Of a DNA stretch of 64,000 bases, positions 1 through 11,290 are shown in pieces. The notes under the pieces are model-generated. The model worked only from the letters and a program-made list of their open reading frames with translations, did no database searches and was not told the origin of the DNA. Position 1 is the stretch's first letter. Each line of letters begins with the position of its first letter. Origin of the DNA: Dysidea avara (lineage: Eukaryota; Porifera; Demospongiae; Dictyoceratida; Dysideidae). The stretch is from positions 20,855,868 through 20,919,867 of the forward strand of contig NC_089280.1 in NCBI RefSeq assembly GCF_963678975.1, read 5' to 3'. The position numbers and the translations under genes are program-made.

Positions 1-1659
1 TGCTTACTGTAATTTTCTAGAGTTTGTTTGTGGCATCACAATGCTCAAATGTTTTTTATATTTTCAGTTTATTTTCTGACAGTCTATTATGGGAGTTGAA
101 CTTTATTTCTTACTGCCACTCCCTACAGGCTGCAGGGTTTCCTTGTTAATTCCAGGGTGGATTTAGGATTTTGTTATAGGAGGGCACACTGGTAGAAAAG
201 TGCCACTATCACTCTGACTCTGCAAAACAGGAAGTATGAGCCTGGGTTTGGGGATAACCCCCCAGTAAATCTTGCTTCTTGAGATCAAAATTTGACTGCA
301 AATTAGCACTGCAAGTTTCATTGAAGTTTTACATTGAATGCATAGCTAGAACAAATTTATATCAAACATTTAACTAGCTAATAGACACAAATAACTATCC
401 CACACTAACAGCACATTTCTCTGGCATAAGATGATGGATAGTTTCAACATGGTCAATTCTGGGAGGGGTGGCATGGCCTCCCACTGAAAAAATCTTGGGC
501 AGTATAGATTGGCTTTAAGTCATCAAATTGAAAAAATCCTGTAGCATCTGTGAGTTGCACTCCCAGACCCCCTGAAATTCTACTTTATATTGCAGATATA
601 AGCGGTGGAGACGAGGGGGCCCAGGACTTTTATGGGACAATTTTTGCAAGAAAAATCAAGATACTCTAATAGAACAGTCACAGTATTCAGAGAAGCAGTG
701 TAGCAGGCTACTTAGCTACACACGTGTAGTTATAAGGAGATATAGTTGGTGAAGGGCAGCTATTGTCATCAGGTAGTTACTTTTATTTATTTTTTTATTA
801 TTTTTTTTTTTGGTCTTCACCTTACAGCTGGCCTGGCCCCCTTACTCTTTGGCCTGCTCCACCACCCCTGATTGCAGACACACAACAATAGTCGGCTTGA
901 GTGGTCTGCTTTTACTGGCTGCTTTCTCAAGCACAATGGAAATCTGTATGAGCAGTCTGGGGCCTTCTGATCAACCTGGGGATGGCTGTACGTGGCTGTA
1001 CAGTGGCTCCATGCATGCATGGTTTTGAATAAAGATCTGTACTGTTAACATCTTTTCATTTTAGTCAGTTTTGAGACCTGAATGGCCCATAATTTGGCCT
1101 GTGCCTTCCTTTTTAATTTTGTAAAACAGCCTGATCTTCAAAAGTGCAGGGGCTAAGCCACTTCAGGCATTGAAATGAAGTAGGGGTGCCATTATTTTGG
1201 AAGGTATAACCATGACAGAATATACAAAAGTTCCTTCAATGGATGTTGGCACAGTAACATCAATGATTTGGTATTACTAGATGGCACAGCTATGATGAAA
1301 CTGCATGGACACTACACAATTGTAAACGATTTGCAATAGTGCTTTAACTGCCATCTTACGTACCTAAAGTATTGTTGTGCAAGTCTATATACCCTGTGAT
1401 TATAGGATGAACCCAAGTCTACTACCACAAAAGTAGGCCAGCTTCTATTGTTCACATTTTCAAAGGTTTTTGCAATCAGAGTAATTTTATTGCTCTTATC
1501 ATGTTACAAATGGGTACCTTTCAGTTTGTATCTGATTTATAAACATTCCACCCTTAGGCCTCAACTCTCAATCATCTTGTTTACAAATCAGATACAATCC
1601 TCAAGGCTGTTTTATATGCAATTATTCACATGTATATAACAGACAGTTGCTGTACTCAC
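1..1659. other. Gene-free stretch
   Basis: No exon with both a coding frame and splice sites was found on either strand. The only recognisable content is a dispersed repeat at about 655-780 and the MITE target flank at the right edge. Short open frames here show no domain or signal peptide. Confidence 0.6.
655..780. repeat. Dispersed repeat containing the TCTATTAGAG motif
   Basis: This segment (a TACTCTAATAGAACAGTC core followed by a GCAGTGTAGCAGGCTAC block and a GAGATATAGTTGGTGAAGG block) recurs in inverted orientation at about 12852-12985 with the same block order. The core is one of at least 16 copies of a motif scattered over the window. Confidence 0.7.
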
Positions 1660-2303
1660 TATCATCATTTGTGACCGGATTTGCGATAAGGTACCTTTTC
1701 CACACATTTGACATACCAGCAAACAAAATGATGTAACACTTGACTCCTTATACTGATTAACTTGCTCTTAGTATCACAATGTAGCCAGATGCTGTAGCTA
1801 CATTCATTGAAAAGTTCAAGCAATTATATGCCACGATCAAAAATTTATGAAGCTTTAAAGTTCAAAAAATGGGTCAAATTTTGTGTGTGAAAAAGGTACC
1901 TTTTCGCAAATCCGGTCACATTTGTTATCAGCACTTTAGCACTACAAACCTCACAACTGACAACATGTCGTGGCAATGAAGAACGAACAATAAACATACG
2001 GAACTTCTCATTTCCTTCTAATATGTTGTCATCAATTATTGGAACATCAAATGAAACAATGGTCACTCCAGCAGGAAACATGACAAAGTATGGTCCAGAA
2101 CCATAATCAATGCCTCCTCCTGTATATACATTAAAATGTTGTTGAACATGATGTGGTTTGCTCACCAGCTGCAGAAACTGCTTTATCTATCACTTGTACA
2201 GTAATATTGGTAGATGATGGATTAATAAGAACTAGTACAGGTTGGACTACTCCACTGTTTTCCTCAGTTTGGTATGTGGACTGGTTAAAGCTGATGGTTA
2301 GAA
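1660..2303 (-). pseudogene. Calx-beta exon pair, copy A, interrupted by a MITE
   Basis: Two minus-strand exons encode one Calx-beta domain, a calcium-binding beta-sandwich of extracellular adhesion proteins. Exon 1 (2303-2166) gives the N half (TISFNQSTYQTEEN...VLVLINPS) and ends at a GTGAGC donor. Exon 2 (2119-1660) gives the C half (MFPAGVTIVSFDVPIIDD, then GNEKFRMFIV). Exon 2 is 460 bp: 207 bp of coding sequence plus a 249-bp MITE and its 4-bp target duplication. The frame reads into the element and stops near 1845. Removing the element and one target copy restores an ITNDD ending followed by the original GTGAGT donor. An upstream in-frame ATG at 2349 could make a leader without a splice, but the related copy at 3895 has a clear acceptor at the same place, so I prefer an upstream exon that I could not find. 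Confidence 0.75.
1671..1919. mobile_element. GTGACC-type MITE inserted in a Calx-beta exon
   Basis: 249-bp element with inverted ends GTGACCGGATTTGCGA and its complement, flanked by the 4-bp direct repeat ATTT (1667-1670 and 1920-1923). It has no coding capacity of its own. Two further copies with clear 4-bp target duplications lie at 13264-13512 and 25011-25261, both of almost the same length. Confidence 0.88.
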
Positions 2304-2340
2304 CTGCACAAACAAATATGCACAAGTTAGCTGAGTCTAT

Positions 2341-2786
2341 CATTACCAAGTTTGGATGGACATAAGGTTATGATAAAAAAAAGAAAAAGAATGTATTACA
2401 CACATATGGGAATGCAAATTTAAGGCAACATAGTGCAGCAGTGAAAAGACTGCTGATGTTACGTAACGTCAAAAGTTATTAACCATCTATTACTACAAGA
2501 CAGAATATCACCTGGTAATTTCAATATTTATAATATTGCATTTTAAGTACAACTGTAGGAGAAAATGCAATATTATAAATACTGAAATTGCTAGGTGATA
2601 ACACCAATATTTTCCTGATTTTCTGATGCTAAATCATGTAGGTTGATAACTTGTGATGTTACCTAACAGCAGCAGTCTTTTCACTGCTGCACTATGTTGC
2701 CTTAAATTTGCATTCCCATATGTCTGTAATACATTTTTTTTATCATAACCTTGTGTCCATCCAAAGTACAGACAAAGTTGGTAATG
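2341..2786. repeat. Foldback element
   Basis: The left arm starts CATTACCAAG and TTTGGATGGACA; the right arm carries the complement. The arms run inward for over 100 bp each (shared blocks GCAAATTTAAGGCAACATAG and GCAGTGAAAAGACTGCTG) and a second paired block surrounds the centre (CAATATTATAAAT). No coding frame and no clear target duplication. It lies just upstream of the broken Calx-beta copy A. Confidence 0.8.
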
Positions 2787-3498
2787 TTGTAGCAGGAAAT
2801 TTTGATTCAGTGGAATGGACTGGAAGGGAATGCCGTGTTAAACATTTCCACACTTATGTTCACCTCTTTATAAAACTATTTCTTCACCTTCTTATATTTT
2901 TATTACTTTTTGTGGTTTTCAGTTGAATTATAAAGCTGGAAAGTTAGGGAAAATTATAATGATACAGTGGTAAGGGATTTGGGAGATTAGGTTTATAGTA
3001 GGTCCCTTGTCCAAACCAATCTTGTGAAATTTTGTTATGAGGCTTCTATCTACAGATTCTAAAGTGTGTAAAAAGAAAATAGCTTTGTGGTGACTTGATC
3101 CACAGACAGTTTGCAGTCTAGGTAAGTTCCTGAGGAGCCACATGAACTGGGATCCAAGATTTCCTCTGCATTCAGTAAGTACTTAAAACGCAACATATAT
3201 ACTTTCACAGGAATGCTTGAATTGTACATGGTGTACTAGACAGATATAGAGTATGTACCATCACTCAAAAATAAGAAATATGCTCATCTAAGTACAGGCT
3301 AACTTGATTGAGAGTTATGTAATGTGTTGTACAGAAAGGAATAATTATGATGGCATAAACACTTCATGTATATGACCTCAGAAACATTAAAATAATCTGC
3401 TGCCGGCCTTGTGGTATAAAAGGTTTATTTACTATTGGAGCAGTATACTATTGCTATTGTCAGAAATAATCATCAAGACCATACTACTGTTCACTTAC

Positions 3499-3895
3499 AG
3501 TCATCATTCATTATAATCACTGCAACTTTACAAGTAGTGACACAAATGATATTTTGTGGTAGTGAAGATTGCACAATAAAGATACAGAACTTTTCATCTC
3601 TTTCTAGCATATTATCACCTATTATTGTTACATTGAATGGATGTTGATTACTCCAGCAGGAATTGTGACATTATATCTTCCGGAGTTATAGTCATCATCT
3701 CCTCCTGTAATAATCCAACTGTTAAAATGTTGCTAAGGGTGATGTTAGCTTACTCACCAGTTGCATGTACCACTTTATCCCTAACTTGTACAGTAGTATC
3801 AATTGGTAATGGGTTACTGAGAACTAGAACAGGTTGAACTACTTTGCTGTCTTCATTTATTTTGTATTTGGTCTCATTGAAGCTGATAGTTATCG
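3499..3895 (-). pseudogene. Calx-beta exon pair, copy B, frameshifted
   Basis: Paralogue of the pair at 1660-2303 with the same two-exon layout. Exon 1 (3895-3758) follows a TTTTAG acceptor and encodes ITISFNETKYKINEDSKVV and onward, ending at GTGAGTAAGC. Exon 2 (3704-3499) encodes the second half up to MNDD and ends at GTAAGT. Exon 2 is 206 bp, whereas the intact form inferred from copy A is 207 bp. The lost base is near 3637-3643: after VTIPAGVIN the frame runs into a stop, and the next frame resumes FNVTIIGDNMLERDEKF. This is either a decayed exon or an assembly base error. Both copies lie head to tail, probably in one former gene. Confidence 0.72.
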
Positions 3896-4152
3896 CTAAA
3901 ATGAACAAATAAATCATGTGATACCATCAGCATAATCTTGAGTGACTAATAACAAAATTGTATTTGAAGGGATGGGTTTAAAACGTGAAACCAGATGTGA
4001 TAGCTGAGACAGTACAGCAATGATACTAACAATATTCTTGATATTGCATGGCATATTTGACATATTCTGCCAAAATTGTCAAAAGCACCATAATGAATGA
4101 ACTATGTGTCTATCTTCTGTAATTAATTTTAATCTATGTAGTTTGTTGTGTA

Positions 4153-4359
4153 CAGTGGAACCTCGATTATCCAAACCCCTTGGGACCAGGGGTGTGAAAC
4201 TGTGCATAAATAACCTTAAAATAATACATCACTTTTTTAAATTTTACTATTATCAACTACCCTAATAGAACAGTCATTATTCTAATAGAGCAGTCATTTC
4301 AGTAGTTCAGTTAATGAAGAATCAGGATAAGTGGGGTCCAGATAACTGAGATTCCACTG
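4153..4359. mobile_element. pogo/Tigger-like MITE
   Basis: Inverted ends CAGTGGAACCTCGATTATCC (left) and the complement of CAGTGGAATCTCAGTTATC (right), about 207 bp, no transposase. The left flank is TA as expected for this superfamily; the right flank is TT, so the duplication has decayed. A second member is at 52520-52750. Confidence 0.7.
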
Positions 4360-4481
4360 TTTGCATGATTTGTAGCTGTACGTAGTTGGACTGTTGATAT
4401 AAGCTTCTGACATACAATTAATTTTGTTTGCCCCTGTACCATTGTATTACCCCATGTACTTGCAAATTACATCATAAAGCC

Positions 4482-4514
4482 ATTATTATTATTATTAGTA
4501 GTAGTAGTAGTAGC
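4482..4514. repeat. (ATT)n/(AGT)n microsatellite
   Basis: A run of ATT triplets passing directly into AGT triplets. Confidence 0.9.
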
Positions 4515-5332
4515 GGTGGTATTAACTTGCTGGAAGGGAGCAGTTATGTTGATGCAAAAAACTATTCTGTACACAAATCCAAGCTCATCCTTGCTTCCAA
4601 GATGCAGAGTGGCAAGTCGTATGCACAGTAAAAGACTTCAAAATGGCCCGGGCTTCATGACTGAAGGCAGAACTTCAAAATTATGATACTTATAAGAAAA
4701 GATGATAATTATAAGATTGTTTTTATAGCCATTATGTATAGATGTGCATTTTTGCATTACAATATCAGTCCTTTTACAGTTTGAGTATATGAACATGAAG
4801 GGTGTCCATTATTGTTGATGACAACTAGACTGAGCAGAAAGTTTGCCAAAAGAGAAAAGGCAAAAAGTCACAGTGACTTGCAAAAATATAAGTTAGTTGT
4901 TTCCATCATGTCAAGTTAACTATAAGTATGCATGTACTTTTGGTTAAGACTCTGATTACAATGAACAGACTAGAAAGAAAATCAAGAATAAACATGTTAC
5001 AGACTCAATTGTACAGTACGTAAGGTTTAGCATCACTTATTATGGGCTGGGAGTCAGAGTCTTGTAACTATAATTCAGAAAAACTCCCATACTCAGTAGT
5101 GTCTTTATCCTTTTAGCTGGATGTAGTCTAGGAGTGTGCCAAAAGAGCTACAGCAGCTATAGGATCTGGAATATTTCTGTATTTAACCCAAACTTAAACA
5201 CATTGATTTCTTGCTACTGACATAAACACATTCTGTTGAAGTGCTATCCTATACTATATCGTACTGTAGACATCCAAAAAGCTATAATACAAGTATACTG
5301 CATGTACTGTAAGAAACATACCTTCTTGTAAG

Positions 5333-5915
5333 CTAGTAGTAGTAAACATGTTTGCCCAAAAAAACAGTAAATTGATCCACGAAAGCAAACCTGTGATAAA
5401 CAGCATGGACAACTCAGCATATTGTTGTAAGAGTGCACTCAACTTACCTGAAATGAATGGATCCAGTACCAAGAGGTGGTGCCTTCCATGTAAGAATGAC
5501 TGAAGTTTTCTCATTTCTATTAGTGTGAGTAGCAGCTGTCTGTGTAGAGAGCATGCATATATTTAATAAGTGAACTTTTATGCTTGCTGTTGAACTCACC
5601 TCACCACTACACTGAGTTTGATAGTCAGTTTTGTCAGTGTCATTAAAGGTTCCAACAGGAGAATTATCAGCTTTTGTTCTTCCTTGTATCATGAATCCTT
5701 TAAAATCTGGATTACTTGAGCCACCTTGAAGAATTACTATTTTTAAAAAACCACTATAAATACACAGAGGTTTGCATTTTACTATTATGCTTACTAGTAT
5801 AGGTCTCTCCTGGAACATAATGATTATAAGAGAAATCACTGAGGTTCACTGAATATGGTAATAGGTCAGCTGATGGAGTTCCAACATGTTGAGGAACTAT
5901 ATCCACTGTAAAGTG
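5333..5915 (-). CDS. Reeler-domain secreted protein (3' exons)
   Basis: Four minus-strand exons with matching phases: 5915-5795, 5736-5600, 5539-5448 and 5390-5333. Together they encode a Reeler (reelin N-terminal-type) domain: VPQHVGTPSADLLPYSVNL, then YTIILQGGSSNPDFKGFMIQ, then a Cys (QTQC), then AATHTNRNEKTSVILTWKAP and GTGSIHF. These are the family's hallmarks (PYxV, GGSS, GFxxQ, TH...K..V.xTWxAP, GTG). Reeler domains occur in small secreted defence proteins and in ferric-chelate-reductase-like proteins with DOMON domains. The frame ends with TAG at 5335-5333 just after the domain, suggesting a short single-domain protein. The exon with the signal peptide and first Cys was not found above 5917. 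The last exon is less sure than the others. Confidence 0.8.
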
Positions 5916-5916
5916 C

Positions 5917-5998
5917 TAATAATAATAATAATAATATCAGTGCCAGCTTTACAAGCAGCTACCGGTGCCCCTTCAGGCCTTCCACTAACAAGCATATA
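5917..5998 (-). repeat. Retroelement-like 3' tail with (TAA)n
   Basis: On the minus strand a segment resembling CCTTCAGCAC...GCTGTAAAGC ends in a TAA-type microsatellite. Similar tails occur at 7331-7460, 27283-27350, 27568-27631 and 35496-35600, always ending in TAA or TAAA repeats. Confidence 0.45.
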
Positions 5999-6723
5999 CA
6001 ACAAGATGTTGCTTACCACCAAGATCCTTACAACGCAAGAGTAAGCTGCCTGTATGATTCAATAAAACAACTCTATGAATGCAAGTTTGCCACCACAGTC
6101 AGTACACTATCTGTGTATTTTCAACTTAACGTGGTAAAACCAATGGCCTGAGTACATAAGTCTAGATTTCTGTTTTACAAGTAAAAGTACCTACAAACAA
6201 CTGATATATCATGATCACTCAGAGTTATACATAAGTAGTTATCTACATAAATGTAGATAAGGCTATATATTAGCTGTACCAGATTATATTCCTGTCCAGG
6301 CAATGATAGGAGTTACAGATGATAGCTACACTGTATCAGGCATTAAATTGATTACCAGTATACTACATCGTGTCAATGACATAAGGTGTATATAGGACCA
6401 GTGTCAGCACTGGTGGCTAGGGTTTAGTCTGATATAGCATCTAACAGGGAAAGATCCAAGGAGAATAGTATAGGTACTTGGAGCAAGGGTCTGGTTGGAT
6501 CCAGCCTCTGGAAGTAGTAGTATTTATTTGTTATACTTTCTGTGTTGAGTTTTAGTGGTTATAACCCAAATGTAAAATTAATTGTGACTATGATATGGAC
6601 ATTGATTGTATGTGGTGATTTTTCTATTAAGGTATTTGACTGTTCTATTAGAGTATCTCAATCTTGTCTGAACTTTCCTTGCATTATGGGCCTCTAGATC
6701 CACCACTGATGGATTAAAAGCAG

Positions 6724-6844
<121 letters not shown>

Positions 6845-7262
6845 ACATGCACGCACACACATACACATACATCAATACATGAATACATGATGCACAGACA
6901 GCCAAAGATATGGACATGGTATTATGCATAGATACACAATTTACAGTAGTAAATAAGGCTGATTCCACCTAGATATATAAAATCTATAATCTCAGTACTG
7001 TTTTATACAATGTTATTGCTACTGTATATGTTTAGTGACAGATGCCAATTGCAAATGAAAATATTTTTGATTTGCTGATGCTATTTAACCGGTGCAAGTA
7101 AATCAGCTTGGTAGACAAGCTAATATACACAGATCAGATGGACATGTACAGCCTAGCTGTGTTAGTAATATTACTGATCAATGTCTTGAAAAATGTACTA
7201 TGCGGGTAGTTATGTGTCCATATTGAAAAATTGATATGAAAGTGTATACAAAAGATTATAAT

Positions 7263-7705
7263 GTGACCCAATTTTGAAAAATATCAGTCTTACTGCCACA
7301 TGTAAAATACATAAAAATCTATACTCACATTTTATTTATTTATTTATTTATTTATTTAGCTTTACAGCATGTGTGCAAGTAAAATCAAAATTGCATGCTG
7401 AAGGTATGCCAGCAACAGGTGCTGACATCCAAGGTGAAAAAAAAAATTAATAAATAAACAATTTTAGTTACCGTTAATTACAAAATTATAGTTACAGTTC
7501 ATTGAAGTTTACGGAGATAGGCACACTGGTATGTGTCACCACTAAAGCATTTATGTACCTGTTAAAATGTTTCACAGAATTTCTTGCAATTCAGGGTACT
7601 GACTACTGATCTAATCACTGTAAAACTGATTATAAGTTTGCAATGCTTTATTTTAATCCAGTTGTAAAATGTGACATTAAGGCTGATTTTCCAAAATCCA
7701 GTCAC
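7263..7705. mobile_element. GTGACC-type MITE with a nested insertion
   Basis: Ends GTGACCCAATTTTG and the complement of GTGACTGGATTTTGG match the GTGACC family, but the element is about 443 bp. The extra length includes a TTTA-microsatellite-tailed fragment at 7331-7460. The right flank ATAT fits the family's AT-rich target; the left flank no longer matches. Confidence 0.6.
7331..7460 (-). repeat. Retroelement-like 3' tail with (TAAA)n
   Basis: On the minus strand, a CATGCTGTAAAGC block is followed by (TAAA)n. Nested inside the GTGACC-type element. Same family as 35496-35600. Confidence 0.5.
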
Positions 7706-10453
7706 ATATAGCAATTAGTAGTTTTAATAGTTGTCATATATTATAAACTATCATATACGTGGCTAGAAAACATATCATATTACAACATGTGACATAAAAT
7801 TGCATGCCAAAAGCACTAACTGCTGTACTATTAACAACAGCATCACATATCAACAAGAGTTAATTGTGCATGCCCTTCCTACTATTATTAACTTTTGATA
7901 TTGGTCTAACTATCAAAAATAGTATCAACTTATTATTAACTGTAGTATTAATCTTGAACCAACAATTTGTGGTATTAATTGCTGAGCTAGCTCCTTTCCA
8001 AGAACAAGCCATGCACAGCTGAAACTTTAACAATACAGAAAATCAAATTATCAAAACCTTTCACTGTTGATTATTTGTGCAACCTGTGATTAAAGATTCA
8101 GTTAACCTTGTTCTTCTTGTATAGAGGGATAATACTTCCATAGTATACAATACCTTTGACTGTAGCAGATGGTTAAAGTAAAAACTTCCTCCCATCCTAC
8201 TTCAAGTATTCAACAATTTGTATCAGTAAGATACATTTTTTATAAATGCAACACCTTGTAAGAATTTTCTCAACTCACTATATAAAGTACCCCACAACAC
8301 TGCACATCTGTTCACCATCACAGAACTATTTTGTAGCTAATAATTTTTTTGTTATGACAAAGTTAATGTACTACACTGCGGTGTCTGCTGTACCAATCAA
8401 CTGCGTAATGATCTGCAAAACTTTAACATCATGCACATATAAAGAAATTGGTTGTAAAGCAAGTCATTTTAATACAGATCAGTATATCTTAATTGCCGCA
8501 CTATAATATTAAGATTGTATTATTGACTTAGCACTTGGTGGTCAGTTGACTTTGGATATAGTATATAGCAGGAAGGCATTACATTAATACATTCCTTGAA
8601 CAGACTTCTTTACTCCTGGAGAGTGCAATGAATATTGAGTTGAAACATCTACCATCATGCAGTAAAGGGTGGTTCACTATCCTACTTTATATATTAGTGC
8701 TGTTATCTTTGGAAGTTTGGTAGTTACACTTGAAGTACGACAGATTTCCCATGCGTGGTTAACAACAGCTGTACAATTATGCACATGCAGTGTATTTATC
8801 TGACATCAGTGCAACTGCTGGTAACTCACTCTAAAATTCTTTGCAATGTTTCCTATATGAGTTGGATTGTAAAAGCAACTACAACTTTGAAGCACAACAA
8901 TTACAATAGTATCTCACCCCACTGCAGCTTTGATTTAATATAGAATTATATGACAGCATGACATGGATATTTGTGTAGTGTGTAGTTTAAATAATAGTAT
9001 TATTTGTTAATACTCAGTGCAGCAGGCTATCAACACTGATCATAACTAAACTGGTTGAGAAGACTTTGACAGTGACATATACCAGTATCTTTTATGCACC
9101 ACAAACATGACTGACCCTGTGCCACTCCCATGGTAGGCGATTACCCCAGTTTTTGACACCAGGTCACCAAGTGCACATTTAACAACTGGATAGACTAGAC
9201 TAATGTGAATAAAGTTCGTTGCTCAAGGAAACAACAGCATCCAGGCAAAACACAGTGACCATCAAAAAGTGGCCAAAAACTATTTGCCTAAACCTTAGAC
9301 CAGGAGGTGGTAGCTATTTCTTAGTAAATTGTTAATGTAGCTGAAACTATGCAAACAAAATATTAGCATTTATGTTTGAAGTATACTGTCATGATTGTTC
9401 GAAGAGAAGGTGATAGCAGAGGGGGAATGCTTAAAGGAGTTGGGGGATACTCCCCAGGAAACATATCTATGACGAGTCTGAAATTAATTTGCAAGAAATG
9501 ATTGAGATCTGGAAATAGTTTTTAAGGAAATAGAACACTGAAATGGTCAGTTTTAAAAGCACTATGCAAGTATGCTTATAGTTGCTTATTTTGTTTTTAA
9601 CGCAATTTAATTAAATGAAGTAACTATGACTAGATGGGCAATTTTTAAACAAATAGTGGGGAGACTTTGAAAACAGTTATCTTGGGTCAAATCCCTGTAA
9701 AAGTGATGAACACAAAGTAGATTTATATTTTTTGCTAGATGTGAAATCTCCTGGATGACCAAAATAAATAAATATATTATGTATGCTAAAGCAACTGATA
9801 GTCAATATCTATATAGCCAGGGTGTAAAGGATCTATGATATAGCTATAGTGCAATCTATGGTGCAACACATAGCTAACTAGTTATTCAGCTACTCACTGT
9901 ATTGCACAATACTAGTGATCTTCACTGAATTAGTTAGCTATATACATTACAGCTAGCACGAAAAACATAATAATTATGTGCCTTCACATGTGCATACGCC
10001 ATAGCTACTATAAAATGCTATTAGCTAATTTACGTGCACATTATACTTACTGTGATAGGCATTCTAACTGTTGATTGCTAGCTATGTAGGACAGCCACCT
10101 CACACTGGAGCAGGAATTTCCTAAAATGAGACTGTAAACTTGCTTTTCGTCATTTTGTTAACTATATAACTTACGGTACTCGGGGGCACTTTCCGCTTGC
10201 GCACGTAAGTTGAGTTGATTCCCACGCACTTCCGCTTGCACACGTGAGCAGTTGCCAAGGGGGTTGATTCACGTGACCTAGTAGCCTAGTCTATATGATT
10301 ATGTCATTGTAAGAAGATAGAATTACTACCTGACGAGCTACTTGATAACTTTCAGAAGGTGAGGAAAAATTTACAAATGCATGACTTACTACAAATTGTA
10401 CAATTCTCCTTAACTTGCCTATCACTTTAGTACGGATTATTATTTATTATCAA

Positions 10454-10530
10454 GACTCACGGTAGTGAGTCGCGAGGTCAAGAAGCACAAAGCGCTCGCC
10501 CACAATAATAAACACGACCACTACTGTGAG
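10454..10530. repeat. Dispersed repeat with palindrome GACTCACGGTAGTGAGTC
   Basis: An 18-bp quasi-palindrome followed by a GC-rich stretch and CGACCACTAC. The same order recurs at 27662-27735, so this is a dispersed repeat rather than a local feature. Confidence 0.65.
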
Positions 10531-10944
10531 TCATTTACATGAGGGATCGATTATGCAATCTTTTAAAATCCGCATGGCGAAATCTCAGCCTTACTAAAAG
10601 ATTCCACCTCGAAACCAGGGGCATGTAACCTTTGTATAATAAGTAAACACCATACGAAAAGTCAGGCGAATTGTTGAAGTAGTTTGTTCCATCGCCCACC
10701 CATTTACAATGCATTAATAAAACATGATTATTTATTCAAATGCGAATCGTTTTTTTTTTCATTTTCTTCGTCATCGTATCCCATTGGTAGGGTCCGCAAC
10801 GTGAAAAATGAAGTTGCAAGAAACAAATCCCCGACTATCGTAGTATGTTACCCTTAGTACCCCATCACTAATACTACCCTTGGTTTGGAACTGAGTTCCC
10901 TTGTTGGAGCAACACGCGGATTTTAATATCTCACGTGATTGATC

Positions 10945-11290
10945 TTTATTTATTTATTTATTTTCCAAAAATGTGCAGCCTCAGTTTGAGGATTAACGCA
11001 CATATGAAACATGCATACAAAATGTTTTACAATATGATTGATTATGGGATTACTGATTGGTAGGGGAAAGTAATAATAATTTCAGTTGGTACTTAAAAAT
11101 TTGTAATGATTGTTGTTGGATTAGGTCAGGTGGGAGTGAATTCCACAGTCTAATTGATCTAGGGAAGAATGAATTACTGTACTGATTGGTCCTTGCATAG
11201 ATATGATGAAATCTTTGATCATGTCCTCTGGTGTTAGAAGTGACAGGGATTAAATCAACTGGGGATATATCAATGAGATTATGAACAATT
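10945..11290 (-). mobile_element. 5'-truncated non-LTR retrotransposon (LINE) 3' end
   Basis: On the minus strand a reading frame from about 11290 to the stop at 11052-11050 gives GHDQRFHHIYARTNQYSNS followed by FFPRSIRLWNSLPPDLIQ. RxIRLWNSLP with a preceding FFPR is the conserved C-terminal signature of many LINE reverse-transcriptase polyproteins. A short 3' UTR and a (TAAA)n tail (10945-10965) follow. Its absence from the matching right arm at about 15440 marks both insertion points. Catalytic RT motifs are missing because of 5' truncation. Confidence 0.82.

Larger units (their letters stand above)
3896..5332. other. Gap with a pogo-like MITE and a microsatellite
   Basis: No coding exon seen. 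It holds the 4153-4359 element, two copies of the TCTAATAGARCAGTC motif at 4261-4300 and the ATT/AGT microsatellite at 4482-4514. Confidence 0.55.
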
